NCBI RefSeq assembly: GCF_014190775.1
Contig: NZ_JACHVP010000001.1
Coordinates: 1,612,001-1,676,000, forward strand
Origin: Leifsonia aquatica
GTDB lineage: Bacteria; Actinomycetota; Actinomycetes; Actinomycetales; Microbacteriaceae
Direction of reading: 5' to 3'
Length of the DNA: 64,000 nucleotides
Below the pieces are notes generated by a model. It worked only from the letters and a program-made list of their open reading frames with translations. It made no database searches and was not told the DNA's origin. The translations under genes were made by a program, and so were the position numbers. This document shows, piece after piece, positions 10,128 through 17,102 of this stretch (position 1 is the first letter of the stretch; every line of letters starts with the position of its first letter).

Positions 10128-10946
10128 GTGGCTCTCGTGCACGTACTCAGCGTTAGTTCCCTCAAGGGCGGTGTCGGAAAGACCACGGTGACGCTCGGGC
10201 TGGCCTCGGCGGCGTTCGCGAAAGGTCTGCGGACGCTGGTCGTCGACCTCGACCCGCAGTCCGACGTCTCGACCGGCATGGACATCCAGGTCGCCGGTCA
10301 CCTGAACGTGGCCGACGTGCTCGCCTCCCCGAAGGAGAAGATCGTGCGCGCCGCGATCGCCCCCTCCGGCTGGACCAGGGGCCGTGCCGGCAAGATCGAC
10401 GTCATGATCGGCAGCCCGTCCGCGATCAACTTCGACGGGCCGCACCCGAGCATCCGCGACATCTGGAAGCTCGAGGAGGCGCTGGCCAACGTCGAGCACG
10501 ACTACGAGCTCGTCCTCATCGATTGCGCCCCGTCGCTCAACGCCCTCACGCGCACCGCGTGGGCGGCCAGCGACCGTGTGGCCGTCGTCACCGAGCCCGG
10601 CCTGTTCTCCGTCGCCGCGGCCGACCGTGCGCTGCGTGCGATCGAGGAGATCCGCCGCGGTCTCTCGCCGCGCCTCCAGCCGCTCGGCATCATCGTCAAC
10701 CGCGCCCGGGTGCAGTCCCTCGAGCACCAGTTCCGCATCAAGGAGCTGCGCGACATGTTCGGGCCGCTCGTGCTCGCCCCCCAGCTGCCGGAGCGCACTT
10801 CGCTGCAGCAGGCGCAGGGTGCGGCCAAGCCGCTGCACGTCTGGCCGGGCGAGAGCGCTCAGGAGATGGCGCACAACTTCGACCTGCTCCTGGAGCGGGT
10901 CCTGCGCACCGCGCGCATCGGCGAGTACGCGACCGCGGGCTCCTGA
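10128..10946 (+). CDS. ParA-family ATPase, orphan
   Basis: Product of 272 residues with the ParA Walker A SLKGGVGKTT near residue 10, Walker A' VDLDPQSDVS, and Walker B LIDCAPSLN. There is no N-terminal helix-turn-helix, as in chromosomal Soj-type ParA. No parB-like gene is adjacent, so it may position some other cargo rather than segregate the chromosome. The GTG at 10128 follows a GAAGG site by only 4-5 nt. A second in-frame GTG at 10137 is possible. TAAGAC near 10110 may be the -10 element. It is convergent with the MerR gene across a hairpin. Confidence 0.82.
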   Translation: MALVHVLSVSSLKGGVGKTTVTLGLASAAFAKGLRTLVVDLDPQSDVSTGMDIQVAGHLNVADVLASPKEKIVRAAIAPSGWTRGRAGKIDVMIGSPSAINFDGPHPSIRDIWKLEEALANVEHDYELVLIDCAPSLNALTRTAWAASDRVAVVTEPGLFSVAAADRALRAIEEIRRGLSPRLQPLGIIVNRARVQSLEHQFRIKELRDMFGPLVLAPQLPERTSLQQAQGAAKPLHVWPGESAQEMAHNFDLLLERVLRTARIGEYATAGS

Positions 10947-10982
10947 CCAGCGGCTCCTGACCGGCCCCTTCTGAACCGCACG

Positions 10983-11013
10983 AAAAAGGACGGCCCGCGT
11001 CAGCGGACCGTCC
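10983..11013 (-). terminator. Rho-independent terminator for the MerR gene
   Basis: An 11-bp stem with one mismatch (10988-10998 with 11003-11013, loop GTCA) is preceded on the plus strand by AAAAA at 10983-10987. On the minus strand this reads as a stem followed by TTTTT. It can also stop plus-strand transcripts from parA less efficiently. Confidence 0.75.
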
Positions 11014-11032
11014 GGTCAGACGATGTCGGTCG

Positions 11033-11584
11033 TCAGGACGCCTTGGACTTGCTGGCGCGACGCTGGGCGAGTTCGTCGAGGGAGTCGCCCTGCGTGTCGA
11101 GCTCGACCAGGCTGGACTCCACCTCGCGGAGGACCTTGCCGACGGCGATGCCGAAGACGCCTTGGCCGCGGCTCACGAGGTCGATGACCTCGTCGTTGGA
11201 CGTGCAGAGGTAGACGCTCGCGCCATCGCTCATCAGGGTGGTCTGCGCGAGGTCGCTCACGCCGGACTCCCGGAGCTGGTTGACGGCCGTGCGGATCTGC
11301 TGCAGGGAGATCCCGGTGTCGAGGAGGCGCTTGACGAGCTTCAGAACGAGGATGTCGCGGAAGCCGTAGAGGCGCTGCGAGCCGGAGCCCGCCGCTCCGC
11401 GCACGGTCGGCTCGACGAGGCCGGTGCGGGCCCAGTAGTCGAGCTGCCGGTAGGAGATGCCGGCCGCGCGAGCGGCGACCGCTCCGCGATAGCCGTTGGC
11501 GTCGTCCATGTCGGGGAGGCCGTCGGTGAACAGGAGGCCCAGGTCGTACCGGGCGGCGCCGTCGTCACGACTCGCTTCGCTCAT
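11033..11584 (-). CDS. MerR-family transcriptional regulator (Rv1830-like)
   Basis: Product of 183 residues. A winged-helix MerR domain spans about residues 30-105 with AAGISYRQLDYWARTGLV and the wing segment GSQRLYGFRDILVLKLVKRLL. The C-terminal part lacks metal-binding Cys residues and ends in a basic tail. Its position after an FtsR-like MerR and a GarA-like FHA gene mirrors the mycobacterial garA-Rv1828-Rv1829-Rv1830 block, so I infer the Rv1830 counterpart. The bifunctional nuclease gene (Rv1829 type) is missing between them, where only 131 bp of non-coding DNA lies. Its target genes are unknown. Confidence 0.82.
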   Translation of the reverse strand: MSEASRDDGAARYDLGLLFTDGLPDMDDANGYRGAVAARAAGISYRQLDYWARTGLVEPTVRGAAGSGSQRLYGFRDILVLKLVKRLLDTGISLQQIRTAVNQLRESGVSDLAQTTLMSDGASVYLCTSNDEVIDLVSRGQGVFGIAVGKVLREVESSLVELDTQGDSLDELAQRRASKSKAS

Positions 11585-11715
11585 GATGTTCGCCTCTCGC
11601 CCGTTCTCGGATCGTGCGCCGACGGTGGGGGCGCTTCATCAACGGTACCCATGCCGGAGGCCCCGGGCAACGACATCCGCCCATTCACTGTCGGCGTGTC
11701 GAGCGGATCCGTCAG

Positions 11716-12408
11716 TTACGGGCGGATCCGGTCGAGGGAGGAGCGGATGATGCTGCCGCGGACGACGTCGAGCTGGCCGGCGATCTCGCGGGCCAGCTCG
11801 GCCGTGCGCGCCTTGCTGGAGACGTCGTTGCGGCGGGCGATCGGGACCAGCGCGGTCTCGATGAGCCCGATCTCGCGCTCGGCCGCGGCGCGGAATCCGC
11901 GCAGGTGGCGCGGCTCGATCCCGGTGCGGCCCAGCTCGACGAGGGCGCCGAGGACGACGAGGGCGTCTTCTCCGTAGACGTCCGCGGGAGCGATGAGGGA
12001 GGCGCTCACCGCCTGCTGCAAGAGGTCCGGGGTCGCCCCGGTCCGGCGGAGCAGCTCGTCACGGTCGAACCGGCGATCGTCGCCGAGCATCGAGGGCGCG
12101 GCGGCTCCACCCGGCAGCGCCGGTTCGAGACCGGCGTCGAGGTCGGCGAGGTACGCCTTGATGACCTTGAGCGGCAGGTAGTGGTCGCGCTGCATCTCGA
12201 GGACGGTGCGCAGCCGCTCCACGTCAGCCGGGGAGAACTTGCGGTAGCCGGACGCCGTGCGGGCGGGCGCCACCAGACCGCGCTCCTCGAGGAAGCGCAG
12301 CTTCGACGACGAGAGGTCGGGGAACTCCGGGGTCAGCCGCTCGAGGACCTGGCCGATACTCAGCAGGGCGCGCGAGGCGGCCGGCGCCCTCGCCGCTTGC
12401 CGGGCCAC
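11716..12408 (-). CDS. ftsR: MerR-family regulator, FtsR type
   Basis: Product of 230 residues. The N-terminal MerR helix-turn-helix is LLSIGQVLERLTPEFPDLSS followed by KLRFLEERGLV and SGYRKFSPADVERL. The C-terminal effector-like region starts near residue 120. It matches the FtsR/Rv1828 group, described in Corynebacterium as an activator of ftsZ. The GTG start at 12408 shares its G with the stop codon of the FHA gene (TAGTG), so the two are translationally coupled. Regulation of cell division here is inferred from family and synteny. Confidence 0.8.
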   Translation of the reverse strand: MARQAARAPAASRALLSIGQVLERLTPEFPDLSSSKLRFLEERGLVAPARTASGYRKFSPADVERLRTVLEMQRDHYLPLKVIKAYLADLDAGLEPALPGGAAAPSMLGDDRRFDRDELLRRTGATPDLLQQAVSASLIAPADVYGEDALVVLGALVELGRTGIEPRHLRGFRAAAEREIGLIETALVPIARRNDVSSKARTAELAREIAGQLDVVRGSIIRSSLDRIRP

Positions 12409-12911
12409 TAGCCGTTCGCCGAAGCGGCGAGGTCTTGGCGCGAAGCGTAGAAGGTGAGGCGGAACTTGCCGATCTGGACCTCGGCCGAATCGGAGAGCAG
12501 CGCGCTCTCGATGCGGACGCCGTCGTAGTACGTGCCGTTGAGCGAACCCAGGTCGCGCACCTCGAACGCCGTGCCACGGCGGGTGAACTCCGCGTGGCGG
12601 CGCGAGACGGTGACGTCGTCGAGGAAGATCTCGGCGTTGGGGTGACGCCCGGCCGTGGTCACGTCGGCGTCGAGGAGGAACCGCGCGCCGGCGTTCGGGC
12701 CGCGGCGGACCACCAGCAGAGCGGAGCCCGAGGGCAGCGCGCCGATCGCCTCCACTTCCTCCGGTGAGATCTCCCCGTCGAGCGGGTACATCTTCGACAC
12801 GAAGTCCTCGCCGAAGCGAGCCGTGGTGTCCTCATTCCCCGACGCGGCATCACGCAGGGGGTTGTTCCCGGCGTCGTCCGCCGGTCCGGTCAGGTAGTTC
12901 TCGTCAGGCAC
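12408..12911 (-). CDS. garA: GarA/OdhI-type FHA-domain protein
   Basis: Product of 167 residues. The C-terminal FHA domain (about 70-150) shows GRHPNAEIFLDDVTVSRRHAEF and DLGSLNGTYYDG with the phosphothreonine-binding Arg, Ser and Asn residues. Near residues 28-37 is DTTARFGEDF, which corresponds to the double-Thr phosphorylation site of GarA/OdhI. When unphosphorylated, the family inhibits 2-oxoglutarate dehydrogenase and tunes glutamate metabolism under PknG/PknB control. The GTG at 12911 overlaps the end of the phosphatidyltransferase gene by 8 nt and has GAGGAGG 6 nt upstream, which favours it over a longer ATG-initiated form. Confidence 0.85.
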   Translation of the reverse strand: MPDENYLTGPADDAGNNPLRDAASGNEDTTARFGEDFVSKMYPLDGEISPEEVEAIGALPSGSALLVVRRGPNAGARFLLDADVTTAGRHPNAEIFLDDVTVSRRHAEFTRRGTAFEVRDLGSLNGTYYDGVRIESALLSDSAEVQIGKFRLTFYASRQDLAASANG

Positions 12912-13539
12912 CGTCAACCTCCTCGTGATCCAGCGTATCCGATCGAGCGCCCCCGTCATCGGCCGGAAGGCGTATTACGCGGGCGGTTTCGCGGATATAG
13001 ACGATCCCGGCCCACCAGTAGAGGAAGGCGCCCCACAGGGCGAAGGCCCAGCCGAGGGGCAGGGAGAACGGCGCGAGGGCCGAGAAGGCCTCCCCCAGCA
13101 TGAGCAGCGGGAGGGCCCAGAACAGGCAGAAGGTGGCGACTTTGCCGAGGTGGTGCACGGGCAGCGGGCCGAAGCCGTGGTTCGCGAGGATGACGCCGAG
13201 CACCGCGAGCATGACGTCGCGGGCGACGATCACGGCGACCAGCCACCAGGGGATGACCTCGCGCCAGGCGAGGCCGATCAGGGCGGCGAAGATGTAGAGC
13301 CGGTCGGCGGCCGGATCGAGGAGCTGCCCGAGGCGGGAGACCTGGTTCAGCCGGCGGGCGAGGTAGCCGTCGAGGAAATCGGTGACGCTGGAGACGACCA
13401 GCACGAGCAGCGCGAGCGCGTCGAGGCCGGCGATCACGAACGCCAGGAAGACCGGCACCAGGGCGAGCCGGACGAAGCTCAGGATGTTCGGGATCGTCCA
13501 GACGCGGGAACTCACCTCGCGTGCGCCGACTCCATCCAC
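12904..13539 (-). CDS. CDP-alcohol phosphatidyltransferase (PgsA-like)
   Basis: Integral membrane enzyme of 211 residues that transfers a phosphatidyl group from CDP-diacylglycerol to an alcohol. The full family signature D-x2-DG-x2-AR-x8-G-x3-D-x3-D is present, starting DFLDGYLARR. Five or six hydrophobic segments are visible. The likely acceptor is glycerol 3-phosphate (phosphatidylglycerophosphate synthase), but inositol phosphate or cardiolipin-type activity cannot be excluded. It is the first gene of the FHA-FtsR unit and lies divergent from the DUF1295 gene. Confidence 0.85.
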   Translation of the reverse strand: MDGVGAREVSSRVWTIPNILSFVRLALVPVFLAFVIAGLDALALLVLVVSSVTDFLDGYLARRLNQVSRLGQLLDPAADRLYIFAALIGLAWREVIPWWLVAVIVARDVMLAVLGVILANHGFGPLPVHHLGKVATFCLFWALPLLMLGEAFSALAPFSLPLGWAFALWGAFLYWWAGIVYIRETARVIRLPADDGGARSDTLDHEEVDGA

Positions 13540-13571
13540 CCCTCCACTCTACTGACGGATGGGCCACGGCC

Positions 13572-13577
13572 TAGGAT
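13572..13577 (+). promoter_or_regulatory. -10 element (TAGGAT), leaderless DUF1295 gene
   Basis: TAGGAT ends 6 nt before the GTG at 13584. No ribosome-binding site is visible, which fits a leaderless message. Confidence 0.5.
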
Positions 13578-13583
13578 GACGAC

Positions 13584-14411
13584 GTGGAGCCCTTCATCGT
13601 CTGTCTCTGGATCCTGGCCGCCGTCTGTCTCGTGACGTGGGTCCTCTCCCTCATCACCAACGAGCACTCCTGGGTCGACCGCATCTGGTCGCTGGTGCCG
13701 CTGGCGTACGTCTGGGTGTTCGCCGGGGCCGCCGGTCTGCAGGACCCGCGCCTGAACCTCATGGCCGGGCTGGTCACGCTGTGGGGTGCGCGTCTGACCT
13801 TCAACTTCGCGCGCAAGGGCGGGTACAAGCCGGGCGGCGAGGACTACCGCTGGGAGGTGCTGCGCGGGCGGATGGGCTCGGCGGCGTTCCAGCTGTTCAA
13901 CCTCTTCTTCATCGTGATCTACCAGAACGTGCTGCTGCTCCTGATCTCGCTGCCCGCCTGGACGGCCTACGACCACCGCACGCCGCTGGGCCCCCTGGAC
14001 ATCGTGCTCGCCGTCGTCTTCCTCGCCTTCCTCGTGGGCGAGACGGTCGCCGACCAGCAGCAGTGGGACTTCCACGGCTGGAAGAAGGCGGAGATCGCCG
14101 CCGGCCGGACGCCGTCGCCGCGGTTCCTGCAGACCGGTCTCTTCCGCATCTCGCGCCACCCCAACTTCTTCTTCGAGCAGGCGCAGTGGTGGGTGCTCTT
14201 CTTCATCGGCTGCGCCGCGGCCGGGTCGGTGCTCCAGTGGACCGTCATCGGCCCGGTGCTGCTCACGGGGCTCTTCATCGGCTCCACCGTCTTCACGGAG
14301 AGCATCTCCCGCTCGCGCTACCCGGAGTACGCCGAGTACCAGCGCCGTACGTCGCCGATCGTCCCGTGGTTCCCGCGGAGCCGTGACGAGCAGCCGGTCA
14401 CCGCTCCGTAG
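13584..14411 (+). CDS. DUF1295 membrane protein (steroid 5-alpha-reductase-like fold)
   Basis: Product of 275 residues with about six to seven hydrophobic segments. The C-terminal third carries the DUF1295/ICMT-like signature, including QTGLFRISRHPNFFFEQAQWW and RYPEYAEYQRRT, which form the cofactor-binding face in related isoprenyl methyltransferases and 5-alpha reductases. Known members are poorly characterised NADPH- or SAM-dependent lipid enzymes, and the substrate here is unknown. The GTG start at 13584 is set by the adjacent -10 element. It is convergent with a small membrane-protein gene. Confidence 0.85.
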   Translation: MEPFIVCLWILAAVCLVTWVLSLITNEHSWVDRIWSLVPLAYVWVFAGAAGLQDPRLNLMAGLVTLWGARLTFNFARKGGYKPGGEDYRWEVLRGRMGSAAFQLFNLFFIVIYQNVLLLLISLPAWTAYDHRTPLGPLDIVLAVVFLAFLVGETVADQQQWDFHGWKKAEIAAGRTPSPRFLQTGLFRISRHPNFFFEQAQWWVLFFIGCAAAGSVLQWTVIGPVLLTGLFIGSTVFTESISRSRYPEYAEYQRRTSPIVPWFPRSRDEQPVTAP

Positions 14412-14414
14412 CGG

Positions 14415-14912
14415 TCAGGACGTCGCGGTGACGGGGCGCGCCGGCTTCGGGAAGACCGACCGCATGTGGTCGGAGTCCAGGTAGTCGGCCACGCCGATCA
14501 GCAGGAGGCTGAACAGGATCTGCTCGCTCACCATCCAGAGCGGGTAGAGGCCGGGGATAGCCGCGAGCACCAGCGTCACCACGGGGAAGATCTTCGAGAA
14601 CAGCCGGAGGCGCGAGTACGCCCAGTAGTAGCCCTTCTGCGCGCGCCAGGCGAAGTAGAAGAGCGTGGCGGTCATGGCGAGCACGATGAGGGCGCGCATC
14701 CACACGGCGAACGGCAGCGTCTCGCCGCCCACGGTCAGGATCACGGCGACGACGACGGCGGCCAGGCCGATCAGCAGCTCGGCGACGAGCAGCCAGAAGA
14801 TGACGACGAACGCGCGGCGCGTGCGCGGGTGGTCGCGCCCCTCCGCGGGCACCACGTACTCCGCGTGGCGGCCGCCCGCGAGGCGGTCGACCCGCTTCAG
14901 CAGTTGTTCCAT
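14415..14912 (-). CDS. Membrane protein, unknown function
   Basis: About 165 residues from the ATG at 14912 (MEQLLKRVDRLAGGRHAEYV). A more distal ATG at 14942 is possible but less likely. A soluble head of about 45 residues is followed by four hydrophobic segments (FVVIFWLLVAELLIGLAAVV, the segment around MRALIVLAMTATLFYFAW, FPVVTLVLAAIPGLYPLW, and ILFSLLLIGVADYL). I do not recognise the family and see no catalytic motif. The gene starts 77 bp from the divergent LRV-repeat gene and ends 3 bp after the DUF1295 stop. Confidence 0.75.
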   Translation of the reverse strand: MEQLLKRVDRLAGGRHAEYVVPAEGRDHPRTRRAFVVIFWLLVAELLIGLAAVVVAVILTVGGETLPFAVWMRALIVLAMTATLFYFAWRAQKGYYWAYSRLRLFSKIFPVVTLVLAAIPGLYPLWMVSEQILFSLLLIGVADYLDSDHMRSVFPKPARPVTATS

Positions 14913-14977
14913 GCATTCACGGTACCGCGCGCCGCGGATCACGGCGGGTGATCCGGGCGCACCCGGCGTCGAGCGCG

Positions 14978-14983
14978 TACCGT
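14978..14983 (+). promoter_or_regulatory. -10 element (TACCGT), leaderless LRV-repeat gene
   Basis: TACCGT ends 6 nt before the ATG at 14990. A GGAGG is present but lies only 1 nt from the ATG, too close to act as a Shine-Dalgarno site, which favours leaderless initiation. Confidence 0.5.
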
Positions 14984-14989
14984 GGAGGT

Positions 14990-15466
14990 ATGTCGTGCAT
15001 CCGGTTCAACACCCCTGCCCAGCGCCAGGCGATGCGTGAGCACAGCCCGGCGATGCTCACGGCCGAGGAGGCGGCGGCGCTGCATCCCTCGCCCGAGGTG
15101 ACGGAGAGCAAGATCCGTCGGCTGCGGCTGCTCGCCACCGACACGAACCCGAAGATCCGGGAGGCTGTCGCGAGCAGCTACAACACCCCTGTCGACCTCT
15201 TCGAGACCCTCGCGAAGGACCCCGATGAGGGCGTGCGCGGCTGCGTGGCGAAGAACGAGGCGACGCCCTGTGACATCCTCCGCGCGCTCGCGGACGACCG
15301 CTCCGAGACGGTGCGCGGCTGGGTCGCCGTGAACTACTTCGTGCCGGCGGACGTGATGGAGAAGCTCGCGACCGATCGCAGCCGCACCGTCCGCAGCCTG
15401 GTGAAGTGGAAGGCGGAGCTGGCCGAGGAGGCCGCGGCCGAGTCCGCCGCACCCGTCGCGGTCTGA
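14990..15466 (+). CDS. Leucine-rich-repeat-variant (LRV) protein
   Basis: Product of 158 residues. From about residue 40 on there are successive units of 23-24 residues of the form VRxxVAxNxxTPxDxLxxLAxD (for example REAVASSYNTPVDLFETLAK, RGCVAKNEATPCDILRALAD, RGWVAVNYFVPADVMEKLAT). This is the LRV alpha/3-10 solenoid. A role in protein binding is the usual expectation and no enzymatic motif is present. The start at 14990 is supported by the -10 spacing. A later ATG at 15032 is the alternative. The S4 protein gene starts 2 bp after the stop, so the two are probably co-transcribed. Confidence 0.78.
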   Translation: MSCIRFNTPAQRQAMREHSPAMLTAEEAAALHPSPEVTESKIRRLRLLATDTNPKIREAVASSYNTPVDLFETLAKDPDEGVRGCVAKNEATPCDILRALADDRSETVRGWVAVNYFVPADVMEKLATDRSRTVRSLVKWKAELAEEAAAESAAPVAV

Positions 15467-15468
15467 TC

Positions 15469-15840
15469 GTGCCCGAGCCGTCGAGCGTCCGCGTCGACTC
15501 GTGGGCGTGGGCCGTGCGCCTCTTCAAGACGCGCTCGGCTGCCTCGGACGCCTGCAAGGCCGGTCATCTGAAGGTCAACGGCGAGCGGGCGAAGCCCTCG
15601 CAGTCCGTGAAGGTCGGCGACGAGGTCCGCGCGTTCGTCGCCGGGTCGGAGAAGATCTACATCGCGCGACGGCTCATCGTCAAGCGCGTGGGCGCAGCGG
15701 TCGCCGCTGACTGCTTCGAGGACCGGACCCCGCCTCCCCCGCCCGCGACCGAGGCTCCGACCGACGTGACCCGCGAGCGCGGAGCCGGGCGCCCGACGAA
15801 ACGCGACCGCCGTCTGATCGAGCAGCTGCGGGGGCACTGA
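15469..15840 (+). CDS. S4-domain RNA-binding protein (Hsp15-like)
   Basis: Product of 123 residues. The S4 domain covers about residues 8-70: VDSWAWAVRLFKTRSAASDA, CKAGHLKVNGERAKPSQSVK and VGDEV. A basic tail (TKRDRRLIEQLRGH) follows. The family includes Hsp15, which binds stalled 50S subunits carrying peptidyl-tRNA, and the role here is inferred. The GTG start at 15469 follows the upstream stop by 2 nt, which suggests coupling. The stop overlaps the next start (TGATG). Confidence 0.85.
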   Translation: MPEPSSVRVDSWAWAVRLFKTRSAASDACKAGHLKVNGERAKPSQSVKVGDEVRAFVAGSEKIYIARRLIVKRVGAAVAADCFEDRTPPPPPATEAPTDVTRERGAGRPTKRDRRLIEQLRGH

Positions 15841-16667
15841 TGGCGGCCTCGGCGCGCGGGACGGCCCGGGTCGGCATCGCCGGCTGGACCTACGCTCCCT
15901 GGCGCGGCGTCTTCTACCCGAAGGGTCTCCCCCACCGCGCCGAGCTCGCGTACGCCGCCGAGAGGCTCGACTCGATCGAGCTCAACGGCAGCTTCTACTC
16001 GCTGCAGCGCCCGTCGAGCTGGCGCAAGTGGGCGGCGGAGACGCCGGACGACTTCGTGTTCGCGGTCAAGGGCGGCCGCTACATCACCCACATCCTCCGG
16101 CTGAAGAACACCCGGGAGGCGCTCGCCAACTTCTTCGCCTCCGGGATGCTGACGCTCGGACCCAAGCTCGGCCCGCTGCTCTGGCAGCTGCCGCCGAACC
16201 TCCCGCTCGATCCGGACGCGCTGCACGCCTTCCTCGATTCGTTGCCGAAGACGACGACGGAGGCCGCCGCGCTGGCTGGCGAGAGCACCCTGGACGAGGA
16301 CAGACGCGATGCGGCGACGCCGGCCGATCGGCCGCTGCGGCACGCGGTGGAGGCGAGGCACCCGTCGTTCGCCGATCCGGCGTTCGCGCGGATCGCCCGC
16401 GAGCACGGTGTCGCCGTCGTGGTGGCCGACACGGCCGGCCGCTACCCGCTCCTGCGCGAGGTGACGACCGACTTCGTCTACGTGCGGCTGCACGGCGACG
16501 AGGAGCTCTACACGAGCGGCTACACCGATGCGGCCCTGGACCGCTGGGCGGCCGATGCCCGGGGCTGGCTCGACGACGGCCTCGACGTGTACGCGTACTT
16601 CGACAACGACGTGAAGGTGCGCGCGCCCTACGACGCGATGGGACTCCGCGAGCGGTTGCGGGACTAG
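15840..16667 (+). CDS. DUF72 (YecE-like) TIM-barrel protein
   Basis: Product of 275 residues with the DUF72 hallmarks GIAGWTYAPWRGVFYPKG near the N-terminus, IELNGSFYSL, FAVKGGRYITHI, and the C-terminal YAYFDNDVKVRAPYDAM. The fold is a TIM barrel, and no reaction has been established for the family. The ATG at 15840 overlaps the S4 gene's stop by 1 nt. The gene ends in a TAG that is itself part of a hairpin shared with the convergent VOC gene. Confidence 0.88.
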   Translation: MAASARGTARVGIAGWTYAPWRGVFYPKGLPHRAELAYAAERLDSIELNGSFYSLQRPSSWRKWAAETPDDFVFAVKGGRYITHILRLKNTREALANFFASGMLTLGPKLGPLLWQLPPNLPLDPDALHAFLDSLPKTTTEAAALAGESTLDEDRRDAATPADRPLRHAVEARHPSFADPAFARIAREHGVAVVVADTAGRYPLLREVTTDFVYVRLHGDEELYTSGYTDAALDRWAADARGWLDDGLDVYAYFDNDVKVRAPYDAMGLRERLRD

Positions 16668-16687
16668 CCGTGCAGCTCCACTAGTCC
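16661..16687. terminator. Hairpin containing both convergent stop codons
   Basis: GGACTAG at 16661-16667 pairs perfectly with CTAGTCC at 16681-16687 around a 13-nt loop. The TAG of the DUF72 gene and the TAG of the minus-strand VOC gene are both inside the arms. There is no T-run, so strength is uncertain. Confidence 0.5.
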
Positions 16688-17070
16688 TGCAGCACCGAGA
16701 GCACGTTGCCCGCGGGGTCGCGGAACCAGGCGATGTCGGGGCCGCGGTTCTGACTGCGCCCGCGCAGGACGCCCTTCTCGTCGGTCGGCAGCCGCTCGTC
16801 GTCGTAGATCGTCGTGGACACCCCGCGGGCGTTGAGGTCGTCGACGGCCGCATCGATGTCGTCCACCACGAGGTTGAGGATGGTGAACGTCGCGGGCTCG
16901 TGGTCCGGCTTCGGGTAGACGAAGACGTGGGAGCCGGCGGGCAGCGCGATGTCGAGGTTGCCCATCGGGCCGTCCGTCACATCGAGGCCGAGGATGTCGC
17001 GGTAGAACGTGCGGGCCGCGTCGATGTCACTGACGCTGAAGCCGCTGAAGATGTCGAGAGGGGTCACCAT
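16681..17070 (-). CDS. VOC-superfamily protein (glyoxalase/bleomycin-resistance fold)
   Basis: Small VOC protein of 129 residues with paired beta-alpha-beta-beta-beta modules: an N-terminal half from FSGFSVSDIDAARTFYRDIL, and a C-terminal half ending WFRDPAGNVLSVLQD. Members bind a metal and act as dioxygenases, isomerases or drug-binding proteins. No substrate can be named. The ATG at 17070 has a GGAG about 5 nt upstream. It ends 13 bp from the convergent DUF72 gene. Confidence 0.85.
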   Translation of the reverse strand: MVTPLDIFSGFSVSDIDAARTFYRDILGLDVTDGPMGNLDIALPAGSHVFVYPKPDHEPATFTILNLVVDDIDAAVDDLNARGVSTTIYDDERLPTDEKGVLRGRSQNRGPDIAWFRDPAGNVLSVLQD

Positions 17071-17102
17071 GTCTCCACTCTGCTCCTCGGCGGGGCAGGC
17101 GT

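Noticed and set aside
10128-10946. A parAB-parS chromosome partition locus
   Set aside because: No parB and no parS-like TGTTTCACGTGAAACA palindrome was seen near the gene.
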